DNA of 64,000 nucleotides from Proteus terrae subsp. cibarius. Lineage in GTDB: Bacteria > Pseudomonadota > Gammaproteobacteria > Enterobacterales > Enterobacteriaceae. Made by a program: the position numbers and the translations under genes. This document shows positions 1 through 9,903 of the stretch, piece by piece (positions within the stretch are counted from its first letter, which is position 1; each line of letters starts with the position of its first letter). The notes below the pieces were generated by a model, which searched no databases, was not told the DNA's origin, and saw only the letters and a list, made by a program, of their open reading frames with translations. The stretch is taken from NCBI RefSeq assembly GCF_011045835.1, contig NZ_CP047349.1:2852001-2916000 (forward strand). Direction: 5' to 3'.

Positions 1-207
1 TATCGTGGCGTCTGGGGCATTATTCGTTTATTAGAAGATGCCAAAATTGCCCCTTATGCCGGTAGCACCAGTAGTTATTCTGTCAGTTGGAAAACCTTAA
101 ATGGCCAGTCACTCAATTACACTTTAAGAACAGAAATGGGCGAGGGCCCAATCGCACTCTTACAACTACGTAATTTTGTTTTACCGGAAAAGATCTTTTT
201 AGATTAA
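1..207 (+). CDS. tssM: T6SS inner-membrane protein TssM (IcmF), C-terminal end only
   Basis: The window opens inside a reading frame that ends at TAA 205-207 and gives the last 68 residues of a protein (YRGVWGIIRLLEDAK...NFVLPEKIFLD). This matches the periplasmic C-terminal end of TssM/IcmF, the inner-membrane core of the type VI secretion membrane complex with TssL and TssJ. The main support is context: tssA, tssF, tssG, tssJ and tssE follow on the same strand. The 5' part lies outside the window, so domains and intactness cannot be judged. Confidence 0.8.
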   Translation, partial: YRGVWGIIRLLEDAKIAPYAGSTSSYSVSWKTLNGQSLNYTLRTEMGEGPIALLQLRNFVLPEKIFLD

Positions 208-252
208 ATAAAAATCACATTCCCTATTATCTCAAAAGGAAATACGCTCACT

Positions 253-1875
253 ATGTCCTTATTGGATACCTTAATTTCATCATATTTTGCTGATGATACA
301 AACAAAGTGCAACAATTTGCTCAACAACAAATCGATTTATGGGATCGTTGGTTATTACCAATTACTCCTAATCAACCTGTGGGTGATGATCCCAGTTATG
401 AAGATGACTTTGAGCGAATGAAAGAAGAAGTCAATAAGCTCTCTGATGCAGATACTGAACTGATTTGCTTATTGGCTGAAAACTTATTGCTCAATTCCTG
501 CAAAGATGTACGAGTTGTGACTTATTATATTTGGGCACGCTTGCACAAAGAAGGTGAACACGGACTTGCCGATTCTTTAGGGCTTTTAAGTGGATTGCTT
601 ATTCGCTATCACGACACGCTATTACCTAGCCGAGCCACGAGTAGGAAGTCTGCTTTAGAGTGGTTATCAGGACAACGCGTTTTAGATAGCTTATCACTTT
701 ATCCTGAAGTCGATCGTCAGGAGTTTTCTCGTATTATCGCCTTATTAGCCACCATTGAAACGGAGCTTGAAACATGGAATGAAGCTGAAAGACCACAGCT
801 TGCAGGATTATATCAAGCTCTCGAAAAACGCCTTGCTCAATCTGGTGGCACAAGCTCATTAGTTCCTCAAAATATCAGCAGAAATGAATCCACTTATAAC
901 TCATCTTCAACGCCACCTTCTTTATCACAAAGTACGCCAATAGAGACAATACAATCAGGCCGTGAATTATTAGATCAATCTAAAATGCTTGCTAACTACT
1001 TACGCAATCAACCTAATGGCTGGTTAGCAGGACATAGATTAATGAAAGTAGTGAGATGGGATACGCTTCATCAACTACCCCCACAAGATCAACAAGGTTG
1101 TACTCGCCTTTCTCCCCCAAGAACAGATGCAAGATCACAACTTAAACGCCTTTATTTACAACAAAGTTGGGGAGAGCTTGCAGAACAAGCTGATAAGCTT
1201 TTTGCAGAAGGTGTTAACCATTTTTGGTTAGATGTGCAGTGGTATCTCTATCAAGCACTCAGTAAATCACCTGCTCCTTGGAATGCATGGTCTGATGTTA
1301 TAAAAAACGATTTAAAACAGTTTCTTACTCGTCTTCCTGATTTAGAAAAACTGTCATGGGAAGACGGCACTCCCTTTGCCGATGAAGTAACATTAAGTTG
1401 GATAAAACAACATGTTATGGAAGAAAACTTTGATGCTATGCAAGGTTTATCAAATAGTTACTCTCATCAATCTGAAGATGAACCAATATTGGCATTAGAA
1501 ACTGAAGCCATCACACAAGCGGATAATGAAGGTATAGAGATTGCATTAAAATGGCTACAACATCGTCCTGATATCAGCACTTCAAGGCAGAAATGGTTAT
1601 TAAACCTCGTTATGGCCCGAGTAGCAGAACAATTTGCTCGTCATGATTTAGCATTAAATTTATTACGAGAGCTTGATAAAAAAGCGCTTTCGATGTCATT
1701 AACACAATGGGAGCCTGACTATATTTTTGAAGTGAAAGCACGACAACTTCATCTTTGCCGAGCAAAAATCCAACGTAACACCTCAGATAAGCCCCACATA
1801 GAACAACAAATGGCGCGGCTACTCAGTGAACTAACCGCTATCGATCCCGTTCGCTCTGCGATTTTATATTCCTAA
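253..1875 (+). CDS. tssA: T6SS protein TssA (ImpA N-terminal family)
   Basis: A 540-aa soluble protein with an ImpA_N-type N-terminal domain (about residues 15-130, including PITPNQPVGDDPSYEDDFERMKEE split over the motif), a low-complexity Ser/Thr/Gln linker near 200-235 and a helical C-terminal domain. TssA caps and stabilises the growing T6SS sheath and links baseplate and membrane complex. An AAAAGGAAA ribosome site precedes the ATG. It lies 45 bp after tssM and 32 bp before tssF, so the genes probably form one transcription unit. The C-terminal half is of the long TssA/VasJ type, and a second ImpA-like gene (5787) is present downstream. Confidence 0.85.
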   Translation: MSLLDTLISSYFADDTNKVQQFAQQQIDLWDRWLLPITPNQPVGDDPSYEDDFERMKEEVNKLSDADTELICLLAENLLLNSCKDVRVVTYYIWARLHKEGEHGLADSLGLLSGLLIRYHDTLLPSRATSRKSALEWLSGQRVLDSLSLYPEVDRQEFSRIIALLATIETELETWNEAERPQLAGLYQALEKRLAQSGGTSSLVPQNISRNESTYNSSSTPPSLSQSTPIETIQSGRELLDQSKMLANYLRNQPNGWLAGHRLMKVVRWDTLHQLPPQDQQGCTRLSPPRTDARSQLKRLYLQQSWGELAEQADKLFAEGVNHFWLDVQWYLYQALSKSPAPWNAWSDVIKNDLKQFLTRLPDLEKLSWEDGTPFADEVTLSWIKQHVMEENFDAMQGLSNSYSHQSEDEPILALETEAITQADNEGIEIALKWLQHRPDISTSRQKWLLNLVMARVAEQFARHDLALNLLRELDKKALSMSLTQWEPDYIFEVKARQLHLCRAKIQRNTSDKPHIEQQMARLLSELTAIDPVRSAILYS

Positions 1876-1907
1876 TCTTTTACTCGACAAATCAAGGTAT
1901 CAAATTA

Positions 1908-3671
1908 ATGGATGATTTAACCCTTCGCTATTTTGATGCAGAAATGCGCTATCTTAGAGAAGCTGCCAAAGAATTTGCACAAGCACACCTCGATAGAGCT
2001 GCAATGCTCGATTTAGATAAAGCAGGTACGCCCGATCCTTTTGTTGAACGCTTATTTGAAGGCTTTGCTTTTTCAATGGGGCAATTGAGGCAAAAAATTG
2101 ATGATGATTTACCTGAATTAACAGAAGGACTTGTTAGTTTATTGTGGCCTCATTATTTACAAACAATTCCTTCATTATCAATCATTGAATTAACGCCAGA
2201 TATTCAGAAAATGAAAATGACCGATAAAATATCGGCTCAATTTGAGGTACTTTCTCGTCCTATTGGTCCGAAAAAAACAATTTGTCACTATCGAACAACG
2301 CAAGATTTAACGCTAAATCCAATAAAAATAGATACCGTTAATTTAACAACTGAGCCTGATGGACGTTCAGTTATTCAGCTAAAATTTACATGCAGTGAAA
2401 TAATTAACTGGTCTGAAGTTAATCTTCATAAACTTTCATTTTACTTATCTGGTGATATTCCAACAACCAATGCACTGCATTTAGCATTAACTAAACAAGT
2501 TTCAAAAATTTATTTAAAACTTCCTCAATCAAAAGACAGAATAGCGGTACCTCTCTATTTTTCACCGGGGGGATTTAAGGATACGGATGCCCTTTGGCCT
2601 AAAGGTGATGCCACATTTAGTGGCTATCAATTGCTACTGGAATATTTTTCTTTCCGTGAAAAGTTTATGTTTGTGTCACTTAATGGATTAGGTGATATCC
2701 ATTTTCCTGAAGAAACATCAAAATTTGAGTTAGATATCGTTCTAAATACTTTATGGGATAGTTCGCTCGCACTAAGTGATGAAAATATCCGTTTACATTG
2801 TGTTCCTGTTATTAATCTTTTCAATATAGAAGCAGATCCCCTCACAGTAAATGGATTGGAAAGTGAATATTTATTACGTCCACGTCGTATTCAAGATGGG
2901 CATACCGAAATTTATAGTGTGGATAGCGTACATGGCTCTCAACGAACAAATGAATCTATTTATGTGCCATTTACTAGCTTTCGTCATCGTGGTGGCATGC
3001 TACGCCATAATGCGCCAGAACGTTATTATCATACCCGCGTTAAACGTAGTGTTGCGGGACTTCATGATACTTGGCTTGTTTTGGGGGGTGAAAAACAAGA
3101 TCTTAATTTGACTACTGAAACAGAAACACTTTCATTACAACTCACTGGCACTAATGGGCAATTACCTCGTAAAGCACTACAAAGCACGTTGCTTGATAGA
3201 ACAGAACAAACCTCACAAATACCATTAACTGTACGTAATTTATGTAAACCCACTTTACCGCTTTATCCACCTTCAGAAGATCGCTTTCATTGGCGAGTGC
3301 TCAGCCACCTTGGTTCAAGCTTTCTTAACATGATGGACAATGCGGAAGTACTTCGAGGCACACTCGCACTCTACGATTGGCGAGATGATGATATGAATCA
3401 TCGAAAACTTGATGCCATTATTCATGTTGAACATCATTTAATTGAGCGTTTTGAGAAAGGCTTTTTACAACGAGGCATTGATATTGAAGTGACATTAGAC
3501 AGTAATGGTTTTAATGGTGAAGGAGATATGCATTTATTTGGTGAAATGCTTAATCGCTTTTTTGCACTTTATGCCGATGTACATCTCTTTAATCAATTAA
3601 CACTGATTATCTTACCAACAGGAAAACGCATTCAATGGAAAGAGATCCACAATCCACAGCTACCCCGTTAA
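1908..3671 (+). CDS. tssF: T6SS baseplate subunit TssF
   Basis: A 587-aa protein starting MDDLTLRYFDAEMRYLREAAKEFA, the typical TssF/VasA N-terminus, followed by the family motif DPFVERLFEGFAF (about residues 43-55) and ending in the usual FALYADVHLFNQL stretch. TssF forms the baseplate wedge with TssG, TssE and TssK in the cytoplasm. Length agrees with the family (about 590 aa). The 3' end overlaps the start of tssG by 37 bp, which suggests translational coupling. Confidence 0.93.
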   Translation: MDDLTLRYFDAEMRYLREAAKEFAQAHLDRAAMLDLDKAGTPDPFVERLFEGFAFSMGQLRQKIDDDLPELTEGLVSLLWPHYLQTIPSLSIIELTPDIQKMKMTDKISAQFEVLSRPIGPKKTICHYRTTQDLTLNPIKIDTVNLTTEPDGRSVIQLKFTCSEIINWSEVNLHKLSFYLSGDIPTTNALHLALTKQVSKIYLKLPQSKDRIAVPLYFSPGGFKDTDALWPKGDATFSGYQLLLEYFSFREKFMFVSLNGLGDIHFPEETSKFELDIVLNTLWDSSLALSDENIRLHCVPVINLFNIEADPLTVNGLESEYLLRPRRIQDGHTEIYSVDSVHGSQRTNESIYVPFTSFRHRGGMLRHNAPERYYHTRVKRSVAGLHDTWLVLGGEKQDLNLTTETETLSLQLTGTNGQLPRKALQSTLLDRTEQTSQIPLTVRNLCKPTLPLYPPSEDRFHWRVLSHLGSSFLNMMDNAEVLRGTLALYDWRDDDMNHRKLDAIIHVEHHLIERFEKGFLQRGIDIEVTLDSNGFNGEGDMHLFGEMLNRFFALYADVHLFNQLTLIILPTGKRIQWKEIHNPQLPR

Positions 3672-4732
3672 TTAAGGCTTTAGGCGAAAAATTACCTTAT
3701 GTTAATTTCTATCGCTTTTGTCAATTACTTGAAAAAACCAGCCCCGGATCACCTGAATTAGGAAGTTCTCATGATCCGAAAACCGATCCCATTCGCTTTC
3801 GTCCACATCGTGGTATGGGTTTTCCTGCGACAGAGATCAAAGGGACTGATCCTCTAGATAAATACCGAAAAAGCACAATACCAAGTTTACATACTACCTT
3901 TTTGGGACTTTATGGTATCACATCACCACTTCCAACATCTTACCTTGACGATATTGCACAATATCGAGATGGTACAGATTCACTAACTGATTTTTTAGAT
4001 ATTTTTAACCATCGCCTTACGACTCAGTTTTATCGGATCTGGCGCAAATACTCTTATCCAGCCACGTTTGGGAAAGATGGATCAGATAAAACATCACAAT
4101 ATCTTTATGGTTTAATTGGTTTAGGTATTCCGGGCTGTGCTAATCAGGTGCAATCCCCCCTATCTCGCTTTCTAGCATTATTAGGAATATTACGCCTACC
4201 TACACGCACGGCGGAAGGAATTAGTGCATTAGTAAAATTATTAGCACCATCGACAAAGGTCAATATTATTCCTCATGATCCACGAAGAATAGCACTAGAG
4301 ACTCCCACCGCAATGTCATGTTCATCCCCTATTACATTAGAAAACAAACCCGTTTTAGGCAGTTATGCCATAGACGTAAATAGCCAAGTATTAATAAAGT
4401 TACATACTGGAAATAAAGATGAAGCAAAAGGTTGGCTACCTGATGGCAGTATTTATCAAGATTTTATGGCATTGCTTCGTGTTTATTTAGGTTCTCGCGT
4501 TAATGCACGGTTACGCTTAACACTACCAAGAGATTTATTACCTGATGCAACACTAAGCACCTCTAAAAGCCAAGGAGTGCAACTGGGTAGAACTGCAGTT
4601 ATGCGACCTTATAACATTATTGAAAGGCCGCCAACTCCCTCTTTTATCACCATCACCCTTGGTTCTTATCAACATCTAACACTTCGCACTCAACATTATA
4701 AAAGTGATGAATATGGCAATTATCAATTTTAA
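3635..4732 (+). CDS. tssG: T6SS baseplate subunit TssG
   Basis: A 365-aa TssG/VasB homologue. Visible family features are the N-terminal YVNFYRFCQLLEKTSPGSP, then DPIRFRPHRGMGFPATEI (about residues 50-68) and the central LYGITSPLPTSYLDDI. TssG works with TssF in the baseplate wedge. The ATG at 3635 has GGAAA upstream and sits inside the end of tssF. The 3' end overlaps the start region of tssJ. Confidence 0.92.
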   Translation: MERDPQSTATPLIKALGEKLPYVNFYRFCQLLEKTSPGSPELGSSHDPKTDPIRFRPHRGMGFPATEIKGTDPLDKYRKSTIPSLHTTFLGLYGITSPLPTSYLDDIAQYRDGTDSLTDFLDIFNHRLTTQFYRIWRKYSYPATFGKDGSDKTSQYLYGLIGLGIPGCANQVQSPLSRFLALLGILRLPTRTAEGISALVKLLAPSTKVNIIPHDPRRIALETPTAMSCSSPITLENKPVLGSYAIDVNSQVLIKLHTGNKDEAKGWLPDGSIYQDFMALLRVYLGSRVNARLRLTLPRDLLPDATLSTSKSQGVQLGRTAVMRPYNIIERPPTPSFITITLGSYQHLTLRTQHYKSDEYGNYQF

Positions 4733-5270
4733 ATCGCAAATATTTCTTTCTCGCACCCTCCAATTAGCACTGTTATTTATAGCAATATTTGCAATCGCAG
4801 GTTGTGGTTTAACTCAAACCATCAGTGATGGTACTGTCTCTTTAACTAAATCTATTTTCTATAAGCAGATAAAAGTACTGCATTTAGATTTTACCGCACG
4901 AGAAGCACTTAATACTGACGATAACGGCTCTTCACTTTCCGTTATTGTTAGAGTATTCCAACTAAAGTCAGCAGATACTTTTAATGATAGTGATTACCTC
5001 TCACTATTTAATCAAAATAACGATGTTTTAAAATCCTCTTTATTAGCACAAAAAGATTTACGCATTCGCCCAGGTGAATCTATTTCTTTAGATATGCCAA
5101 TGGAAAAAGAAGCAGAATTTGTTGCAATTGCGGTAATGTTTCATACTCCTGATGAGGCTAAAAATAATTGGCGGATTGTTATTCCTAAAAACAAACTCGA
5201 TCCTGATAAAGCACGTAAAATTGAACTTGCTGAGAATACACTTACATTACAAACTTTGGATAAAAAATAA
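4713..5270 (+). CDS. tssJ: T6SS outer-membrane lipoprotein TssJ
   Basis: About 185 aa with a lipoprotein signal peptide: a hydrophobic stretch (LQLALLFIAIFAIAGC) ending in an AGC lipobox, with Cys31 if the ATG at 4713 is used. The mature part contains the TssJ beta-sandwich signature around LNTDDNGSSLSVIVRVFQLKS. TssJ anchors the TssJLM membrane complex to the outer membrane. In-frame starts also exist at 4704 (GTG) and 4707 (ATG); I chose 4713 because the signal peptide is then normal in length. It overlaps tssG and is followed by tssE after 2 bp. Confidence 0.88.
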   Translation: MAIINFKSQIFLSRTLQLALLFIAIFAIAGCGLTQTISDGTVSLTKSIFYKQIKVLHLDFTAREALNTDDNGSSLSVIVRVFQLKSADTFNDSDYLSLFNQNNDVLKSSLLAQKDLRIRPGESISLDMPMEKEAEFVAIAVMFHTPDEAKNNWRIVIPKNKLDPDKARKIELAENTLTLQTLDKK

Positions 5271-5272
5271 CG

Positions 5273-5707
5273 ATGCCACAACCCTCTCTCTATGAAATGC
5301 TAACGGGTTATTTTTCTGGAGGATTGCCTGTTGACACTATCTCCGAAGAAGACCAAGTTATTTTGTCTGTTATGGATAATATTCGTCGAATATTAAACTC
5401 ACGTGCAGGAACCTTAAAACATTTGCCTGATTATGGCTTACCTGATATGAGTAAACTTATTCAAGGATTACCAGGAAGCTCACATAAAGTAATGGGAATA
5501 TTATCAAAAACATTACTCAAGTATGAGCCTAGAATAAAATCAGTAACACTAGGTATATTACCTGAAAATGAATTTGGAAAATTATGTTATTCTTTAGATA
5601 TTGAATTACACGAAAAAGGACTTATACGTTATGGTACTGAGTTTTCTCCTGATGGACGAATATTTCTCCATCATTTGAAAAAACAATTTAAATTATCACA
5701 AATATAA
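5273..5707 (+). CDS. tssE: T6SS baseplate protein TssE (gp25-like)
   Basis: A 144-aa protein of the gp25/lysozyme-like TssE family: MPQPSLYEMLTGYF at the start, then SVMDNIRRILNSRAGTLKHLPDYGLPDMS, the characteristic TssE/gp25 core. It is a wedge component that helps start sheath assembly. It begins 2 bp after the tssJ stop and has a poor ribosome site, so its translation is probably coupled to tssJ. Confidence 0.92.
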   Translation: MPQPSLYEMLTGYFSGGLPVDTISEEDQVILSVMDNIRRILNSRAGTLKHLPDYGLPDMSKLIQGLPGSSHKVMGILSKTLLKYEPRIKSVTLGILPENEFGKLCYSLDIELHEKGLIRYGTEFSPDGRIFLHHLKKQFKLSQI

Positions 5708-5786
5708 TCTTATTTATTCTTAGTCTGTTTTTCTTTGTTTAACTTGATTCTATAAAATTTAGACCTTAAATTAACTTGAGGCTTCT

Positions 5787-7169
5787 ATGAACTCTTATTT
5801 AGATTCACTTCCTATTGGGGGTGATCCTCGTGTATTTAATCAATTTCTTGCTATTAAAGAAGAGCTTGATAAACGTTTTCATCCAGCACGCCCTGATATT
5901 AATTGGCAATATATCCATGAATTATGTATCTCTTTATTTAATCAAAATGGGGTTGATCTTCAAACCGCCTCTTGGTTTGTCGTATGCCGTCAACACCAAG
6001 CTGGACTTGATGGCCTAAATGAAGGGCTTTACCTTATTCATAATATATTAACTCAACATTGGCAAACATTATGGCCAATACAAACACATACTCGTATCAA
6101 TATTCTTTCATCCTTAAGCCAGCAGTTAGTCTCTGGTATTCGTGGTACAACTTTTATTTATTCCGACTTATCTATTCTTTATCAAATTGAAGAATTATTA
6201 AAGAATATCAATCATCACCTTCAAACATTAGAAATTAAACATCTTGTTCAATTTGATTATTTAGAGAACTTAGTTTTTGCTCAAGCGCGGCAATTAGAGA
6301 ATGCAGACACATTAGATAGTAATTTTAACGTTCCTGAATTATCCTCCACAGTCAATAAAGAAGAAAAGCCATCTGAAATTATCGATACGACTTTATCTAC
6401 ATCTTCTACACCCCAAAATATTAATGAAAGTATTACACCACCCAAAACCTATATATCTTCATCCATCTCATTACAGCCTCCCATAAAAAAGACATATCGA
6501 CAAGAGTTATGGCGAGGGATTTTAATTGGCACACTAACCAGTAGTTTATTTTTTGTTATCCTATTTTATTTTTGGTTATCTGAATTAAAAAATAACAATC
6601 TAACAGATGCATTTCCTTATATTCCAACCATTAACGCCCATGCAGGCTCTCTTATTGAACAACAAACCGCAAATGGTAGAAACATAATAAGAACGCTCAA
6701 TTCTGAACAGATTGATGTGATACAACAACGTTTAGATGAACTCGCATTACTTTCTCCCACATGGGCACAGAGTTATGGACTTGAAGTAATCAGTTATTTG
6801 AATGCGCAGTATGAAGATAATCCAGAGCTTTTATCATTTACGCAGCTTTGGAAAAATAATCTAAAAATAAATGCCACCACGGATGAACAACTCAATCAAT
6901 GGTCTAAAGGCATGGCTGAACTCGACGGATTAAGCCAAAGGCTAGATAGTTTTGATGGTAATCCTAAAAACTACATAACAGGCTCTGAATTAAAATCGAT
7001 CATTTTTAAAGCTCGTCAACATTTCAATCAAGCCAAACCCTTAGAAGAAGAGCTACGCTTACTTGAAAAGCAACCAACACAAAATACAGTTTCAGATTAT
7101 GAATATCAACAAATAGATAATCACTTTAAACAACTATTAAATCGATATTCGTTATTGCGCTCTAAATAA
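5787..7169 (+). CDS. VasL/TssA-like T6SS accessory protein with one membrane segment
   Basis: A 460-aa protein with an ImpA-like N-terminal domain (about 1-160; the DPRVFNQFLAIKEELDKR segment is typical), a polar Ser/Thr/Pro-rich linker (about 180-240), one transmembrane helix (GILIGTLTSSLFFVILFYFWL, about 245-265) and a C-terminal helical domain as in VasL proteins. TssA-like proteins of this type (VasL/TagA group) are thought to act at the distal end of or on the sheath. A GAGG ribosome site precedes the ATG. It follows tssE by 79 bp and probably belongs to the same operon. Confidence 0.78.
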   Translation: MNSYLDSLPIGGDPRVFNQFLAIKEELDKRFHPARPDINWQYIHELCISLFNQNGVDLQTASWFVVCRQHQAGLDGLNEGLYLIHNILTQHWQTLWPIQTHTRINILSSLSQQLVSGIRGTTFIYSDLSILYQIEELLKNINHHLQTLEIKHLVQFDYLENLVFAQARQLENADTLDSNFNVPELSSTVNKEEKPSEIIDTTLSTSSTPQNINESITPPKTYISSSISLQPPIKKTYRQELWRGILIGTLTSSLFFVILFYFWLSELKNNNLTDAFPYIPTINAHAGSLIEQQTANGRNIIRTLNSEQIDVIQQRLDELALLSPTWAQSYGLEVISYLNAQYEDNPELLSFTQLWKNNLKINATTDEQLNQWSKGMAELDGLSQRLDSFDGNPKNYITGSELKSIIFKARQHFNQAKPLEEELRLLEKQPTQNTVSDYEYQQIDNHFKQLLNRYSLLRSK

Positions 7170-7179
7170 GGAAAATAAT

Positions 7180-7800
7180 ATGTACTTTATAAGAAGCTTA
7201 ATCCTTATTACCACTGTTAGTTTATTAAGTGGTTGTATTATGGGGTCACCTTATGGAGGGGTTATCTTTGTTGGTCCTATAGATTTAATTAGAATAAATC
7301 AAGAAAGGAGTAAAGAAGTAAATGATTATTACCAAAATAGAAAAACTATAATAATGAAAACAGAAATTACATTAACACAAGAAAATCTTCTACTCTCCAA
7401 AGAAAATATTGGTGTGATTGAGTTTATATTACCTGATGATAAAGAATATACCACATCATTAAATCTTGATTATCGTGATAATACCATGTACAAAATAATA
7501 TCCAAGGTCCCCGTAACTATTAGTAATAAAAAAAACAGACTACCATTAATAGATTATGGGAAAATAGATAAACGCTATTCAGATTACCAGTTATACTCTG
7601 CAAATTTTAGAATTTCCTCCCGTGGAAAAGGCTATTTTTATATAGAGATATTTTTTAATAAAGAAAATTACTTCCCTTCATGTACATTCCATAGCAAAAT
7701 TAAAAATGATCTTGAAATCCCAATATTAAAAATGAAATTTAAGGTAGGGAATAGTAAATATCAAGATAAAGAGATTATCTGTACTCAATCTGAGTTATAA
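7180..7800 (+). CDS. T6SS-cluster putative lipoprotein, function unknown
   Basis: A 206-aa protein starting 10 bp after the VasL-like gene, with an AAGGAAA ribosome site. The N-terminus is a lipoprotein signal (LITTVSLLSGC, predicted lipidated Cys19). The rest is beta-rich, Lys/Asn/Tyr-rich and contains two further cysteines near the C-terminus (SCTFHSK and IICTQ). I do not recognise a family. Position at the end of the T6SS operon suggests an envelope accessory role or an immunity protein; this is inference only. Confidence 0.7.
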   Translation: MYFIRSLILITTVSLLSGCIMGSPYGGVIFVGPIDLIRINQERSKEVNDYYQNRKTIIMKTEITLTQENLLLSKENIGVIEFILPDDKEYTTSLNLDYRDNTMYKIISKVPVTISNKKNRLPLIDYGKIDKRYSDYQLYSANFRISSRGKGYFYIEIFFNKENYFPSCTFHSKIKNDLEIPILKMKFKVGNSKYQDKEIICTQSEL

Positions 7801-8209
7801 TTAAAGAACTCAATCTTATATTAATAAATTAAAGATCATCATTAAATAGATGGTAAAAATATAATAAAAGTAACGATTTATTACAAAATAACTTTTAAAT
7901 TAAGAATTAAAAAGGTAGGTAATAATAAAATCACAATATTAAGTCATCAGTATATAACATGATTAAACTGTCACATAATGACTAAAAAGGAATAATTATC
8001 ATTATAATCAATAAAATACAAGTAAAAATACGTATCTTTAATCACTAAAGCAAGAAACCAATTAATAAGATTTATCTTTATTATAAATACGTATTACTAA
8101 AACACACCTTAATTACATTCTGTTTCAATTATCAACACTAATAAATATTAATTTTTAATAAACTAATTGTAATAAGTTTTGTTAATTATTTAGATTGTAA
8201 GGTGTTTAA
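7801..8209. other. AT-rich gene-free stretch
   Basis: About 409 bp, extremely AT-rich, with no open frame of useful length and no clear hairpin terminator. A promoter for the ankyrin gene probably lies in the last 60 bp, but no strong -35/-10 pair stands out. Confidence 0.6.
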
Positions 8210-8947
8210 ATGAATATAAAAATGTTTGTTATTTCATTGCTATTGGTTTCTTTTGGCGCACAAGCATTGATTATTAATGAAAATAACCCACCCGAGTATC
8301 AATCTTTTAAATCAAATTATTCTGATATGATTGAGTTGGCTAATAAATCACGTTTACCACATAGGGTATTCTATACTTCACCAAGTACAGGTAGAAATGC
8401 ACTATGGTTTGATGCTGTAAAACATGGTGATTTAAATGAAGTCAAAAAGATGCTTGCCAATGGGCAAAACATTGAAGCAAAAGACACGGGAAGCCTAGAA
8501 CAAACAGCGCTAGGATGGGCTGCGTTTATTGGTGATGAAGAGATGGTAGAATACCTCATCTCTCAAGGTGCAAGCCTTTGGGCTACGGATAAAGACGATG
8601 TTTATAATGTTTTTAAATCAGCAGTTTTAGGAAATAATGTCAATGTGGTAAAAAAAATTCATGACCTAATGAGAAGCGATATCGAGCTCAATAACCAAAG
8701 AGTAGAAGGCGATGGTGAAACATTTATTATGATTGCAGCCAGAAATAATCGTCTTGATACCGTAAGATACCTTATTTCTAAAGGTGCAGATATTAATCTT
8801 GTTACTACTACACAAGATAAATCTTTATTTTCTTATAACCACAGTGCGTTAAGTTATGCTTGCCAAAATAATCTTAAAGATATGCAGAGACTGTTGATCA
8901 GAAACGGCGCTATAAATCATATAACAGGTACAACATCTTGCCATTAA
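8210..8947 (+). CDS. Exported ankyrin-repeat protein
   Basis: A 245-aa protein with a cleavable signal peptide (MFVISLLLVSFGAQA, about residues 5-19) followed by at least three ankyrin repeats: KHGDLNEVKKMLANGQNIEAKD, LGWAAFIGDEEMVEYLISQGASL and RNNRLDTVRYLISKGADIN. The predicted location is the periplasm. Small exported ankyrin proteins next to T6SS clusters can be immunity proteins for periplasmic effectors, but no effector gene is adjacent here, so the role is open. A strong hairpin terminator follows directly. Confidence 0.8.
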   Translation: MNIKMFVISLLLVSFGAQALIINENNPPEYQSFKSNYSDMIELANKSRLPHRVFYTSPSTGRNALWFDAVKHGDLNEVKKMLANGQNIEAKDTGSLEQTALGWAAFIGDEEMVEYLISQGASLWATDKDDVYNVFKSAVLGNNVNVVKKIHDLMRSDIELNNQRVEGDGETFIMIAARNNRLDTVRYLISKGADINLVTTTQDKSLFSYNHSALSYACQNNLKDMQRLLIRNGAINHITGTTSCH

Positions 8948-8950
8948 ATA

Positions 8951-8985
8951 CACAAAAGCCATCCTATAATAAGATGGCTTTTGTG
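8951..8985 (+). terminator. Rho-independent terminator after the ankyrin gene
   Basis: Perfect 13-bp inverted repeat (CACAAAAGCCATC / GATGGCTTTTGTG) with a 9-nt loop, 3 bp past the stop codon. The right arm carries a TTTT run. Confidence 0.85.
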
Positions 8986-9090
8986 CTATTAATCATTGAG
9001 TTTTGAGAAATAGAATCTTAATTAAAGCAACTAAAAAACGATTAAATATATTTATCAGAACTCAATATAAACAATATTCCAACAATATAT

Positions 9091-9384
9091 TTAAACTACT
9101 TTTTTCTTTCTAAATATAACTATCTCACTTGGCTGTGTTATCGACTGCTTATCCTCAAAAACCATAAAATCTGTTTTCTTAGCTTCTAAGATAAGACTTT
9201 GAGGTTTGACACCAAGTATATAAGAAATAGCAATCAATTGATCTACTGTTATTTTTAAATGCCCATCTTCTAATTGAGAATAATGTAGCATACTTATTCC
9301 CAATCTTTCAGACATCTCATTTTCTGTTATTTTCAATTGTCTTCTTATCATTTTTATTCTATTCCCAACTTTGGTGTTAATCAT
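9091..9384 (-). CDS. MrpJ-like XRE-family regulator
   Basis: A 97-aa single-domain Cro/CI-type helix-turn-helix protein (about residues 6-62: VGNRIKMIRRQLKITENEMSERLG). It shares the block ED/NGHLKITVDQLIAI..ILG.xPQSL with the protein encoded at 14102-14410. This fits the MrpJ family, fimbrial regulators that repress flagellar genes in Proteus and occur as many paralogues. It lacks the usual SQQ motif (has SMLHYSQLE). A GGAG ribosome site lies upstream. No fimbrial operon is next to it. Confidence 0.8.
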   Translation of the reverse strand: MINTKVGNRIKMIRRQLKITENEMSERLGISMLHYSQLEDGHLKITVDQLIAISYILGVKPQSLILEAKKTDFMVFEDKQSITQPSEIVIFRKKKVV

Positions 9385-9903
9385 CCCTTTACTCTCCTTC
9401 TTTCATTAGATGATTACATCGATAAAACACCGAATTATAGTTTATAAACCATCAAAGCATAAACTGAAAATACTTAATCATTAGCTGTTGGATAACCGTA
9501 ACATTACTTACTTTTGCTAATTCTGTTAATAAGGTTATTCCGATATTTTAAATTTAAAATAATTTACATTTCTATATGTTATTTTAATATACATCAGATT
9601 TGGAGTAACACAATAGTATTAAATATCGAATATGTAATTAATAGATATCAATAAGTTAGATGATTTTTAGTTGTGATTTTATAGAAGAAGAGAGATTTAC
9701 TCTGAAAACCATAGATATAATCAATGATTTTTTTATGTGGGTATACTTATTATTAATTAATAATAAATATTATGAAAATATATATTGGTTATTTATTAGA
9801 TACAATAAATTTAACATTTATAATGTTTTTATTCTTTAAATTTTATAAAAATAGAATTTAAAACTGGTATCTATCTGCGGTTTAAAATAAAACCGCAGAT
9901 ATT
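9385..9903. other. AT-rich intergenic region
   Basis: About 519 bp between two minus-strand genes; I see no convincing ORF or RNA gene. The part next to 9384 should hold the promoter of the MrpJ-like gene. A short inverted repeat (ATCTGCGGTTT / AAACCGCAGAT, 9872-9899) just after the gene ending at 9904 probably serves as its terminator. Confidence 0.5.
9872..9899 (-). terminator. Hairpin terminator of the 175-aa exported protein gene
   Basis: Inverted repeat ATCTGCGGTTT / AAACCGCAGAT with a short AT loop lies just 3' of the stop of the minus-strand gene at 9904. On the minus strand the sequence after the hairpin is A/T-rich but not a pure T run. Confidence 0.6.
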
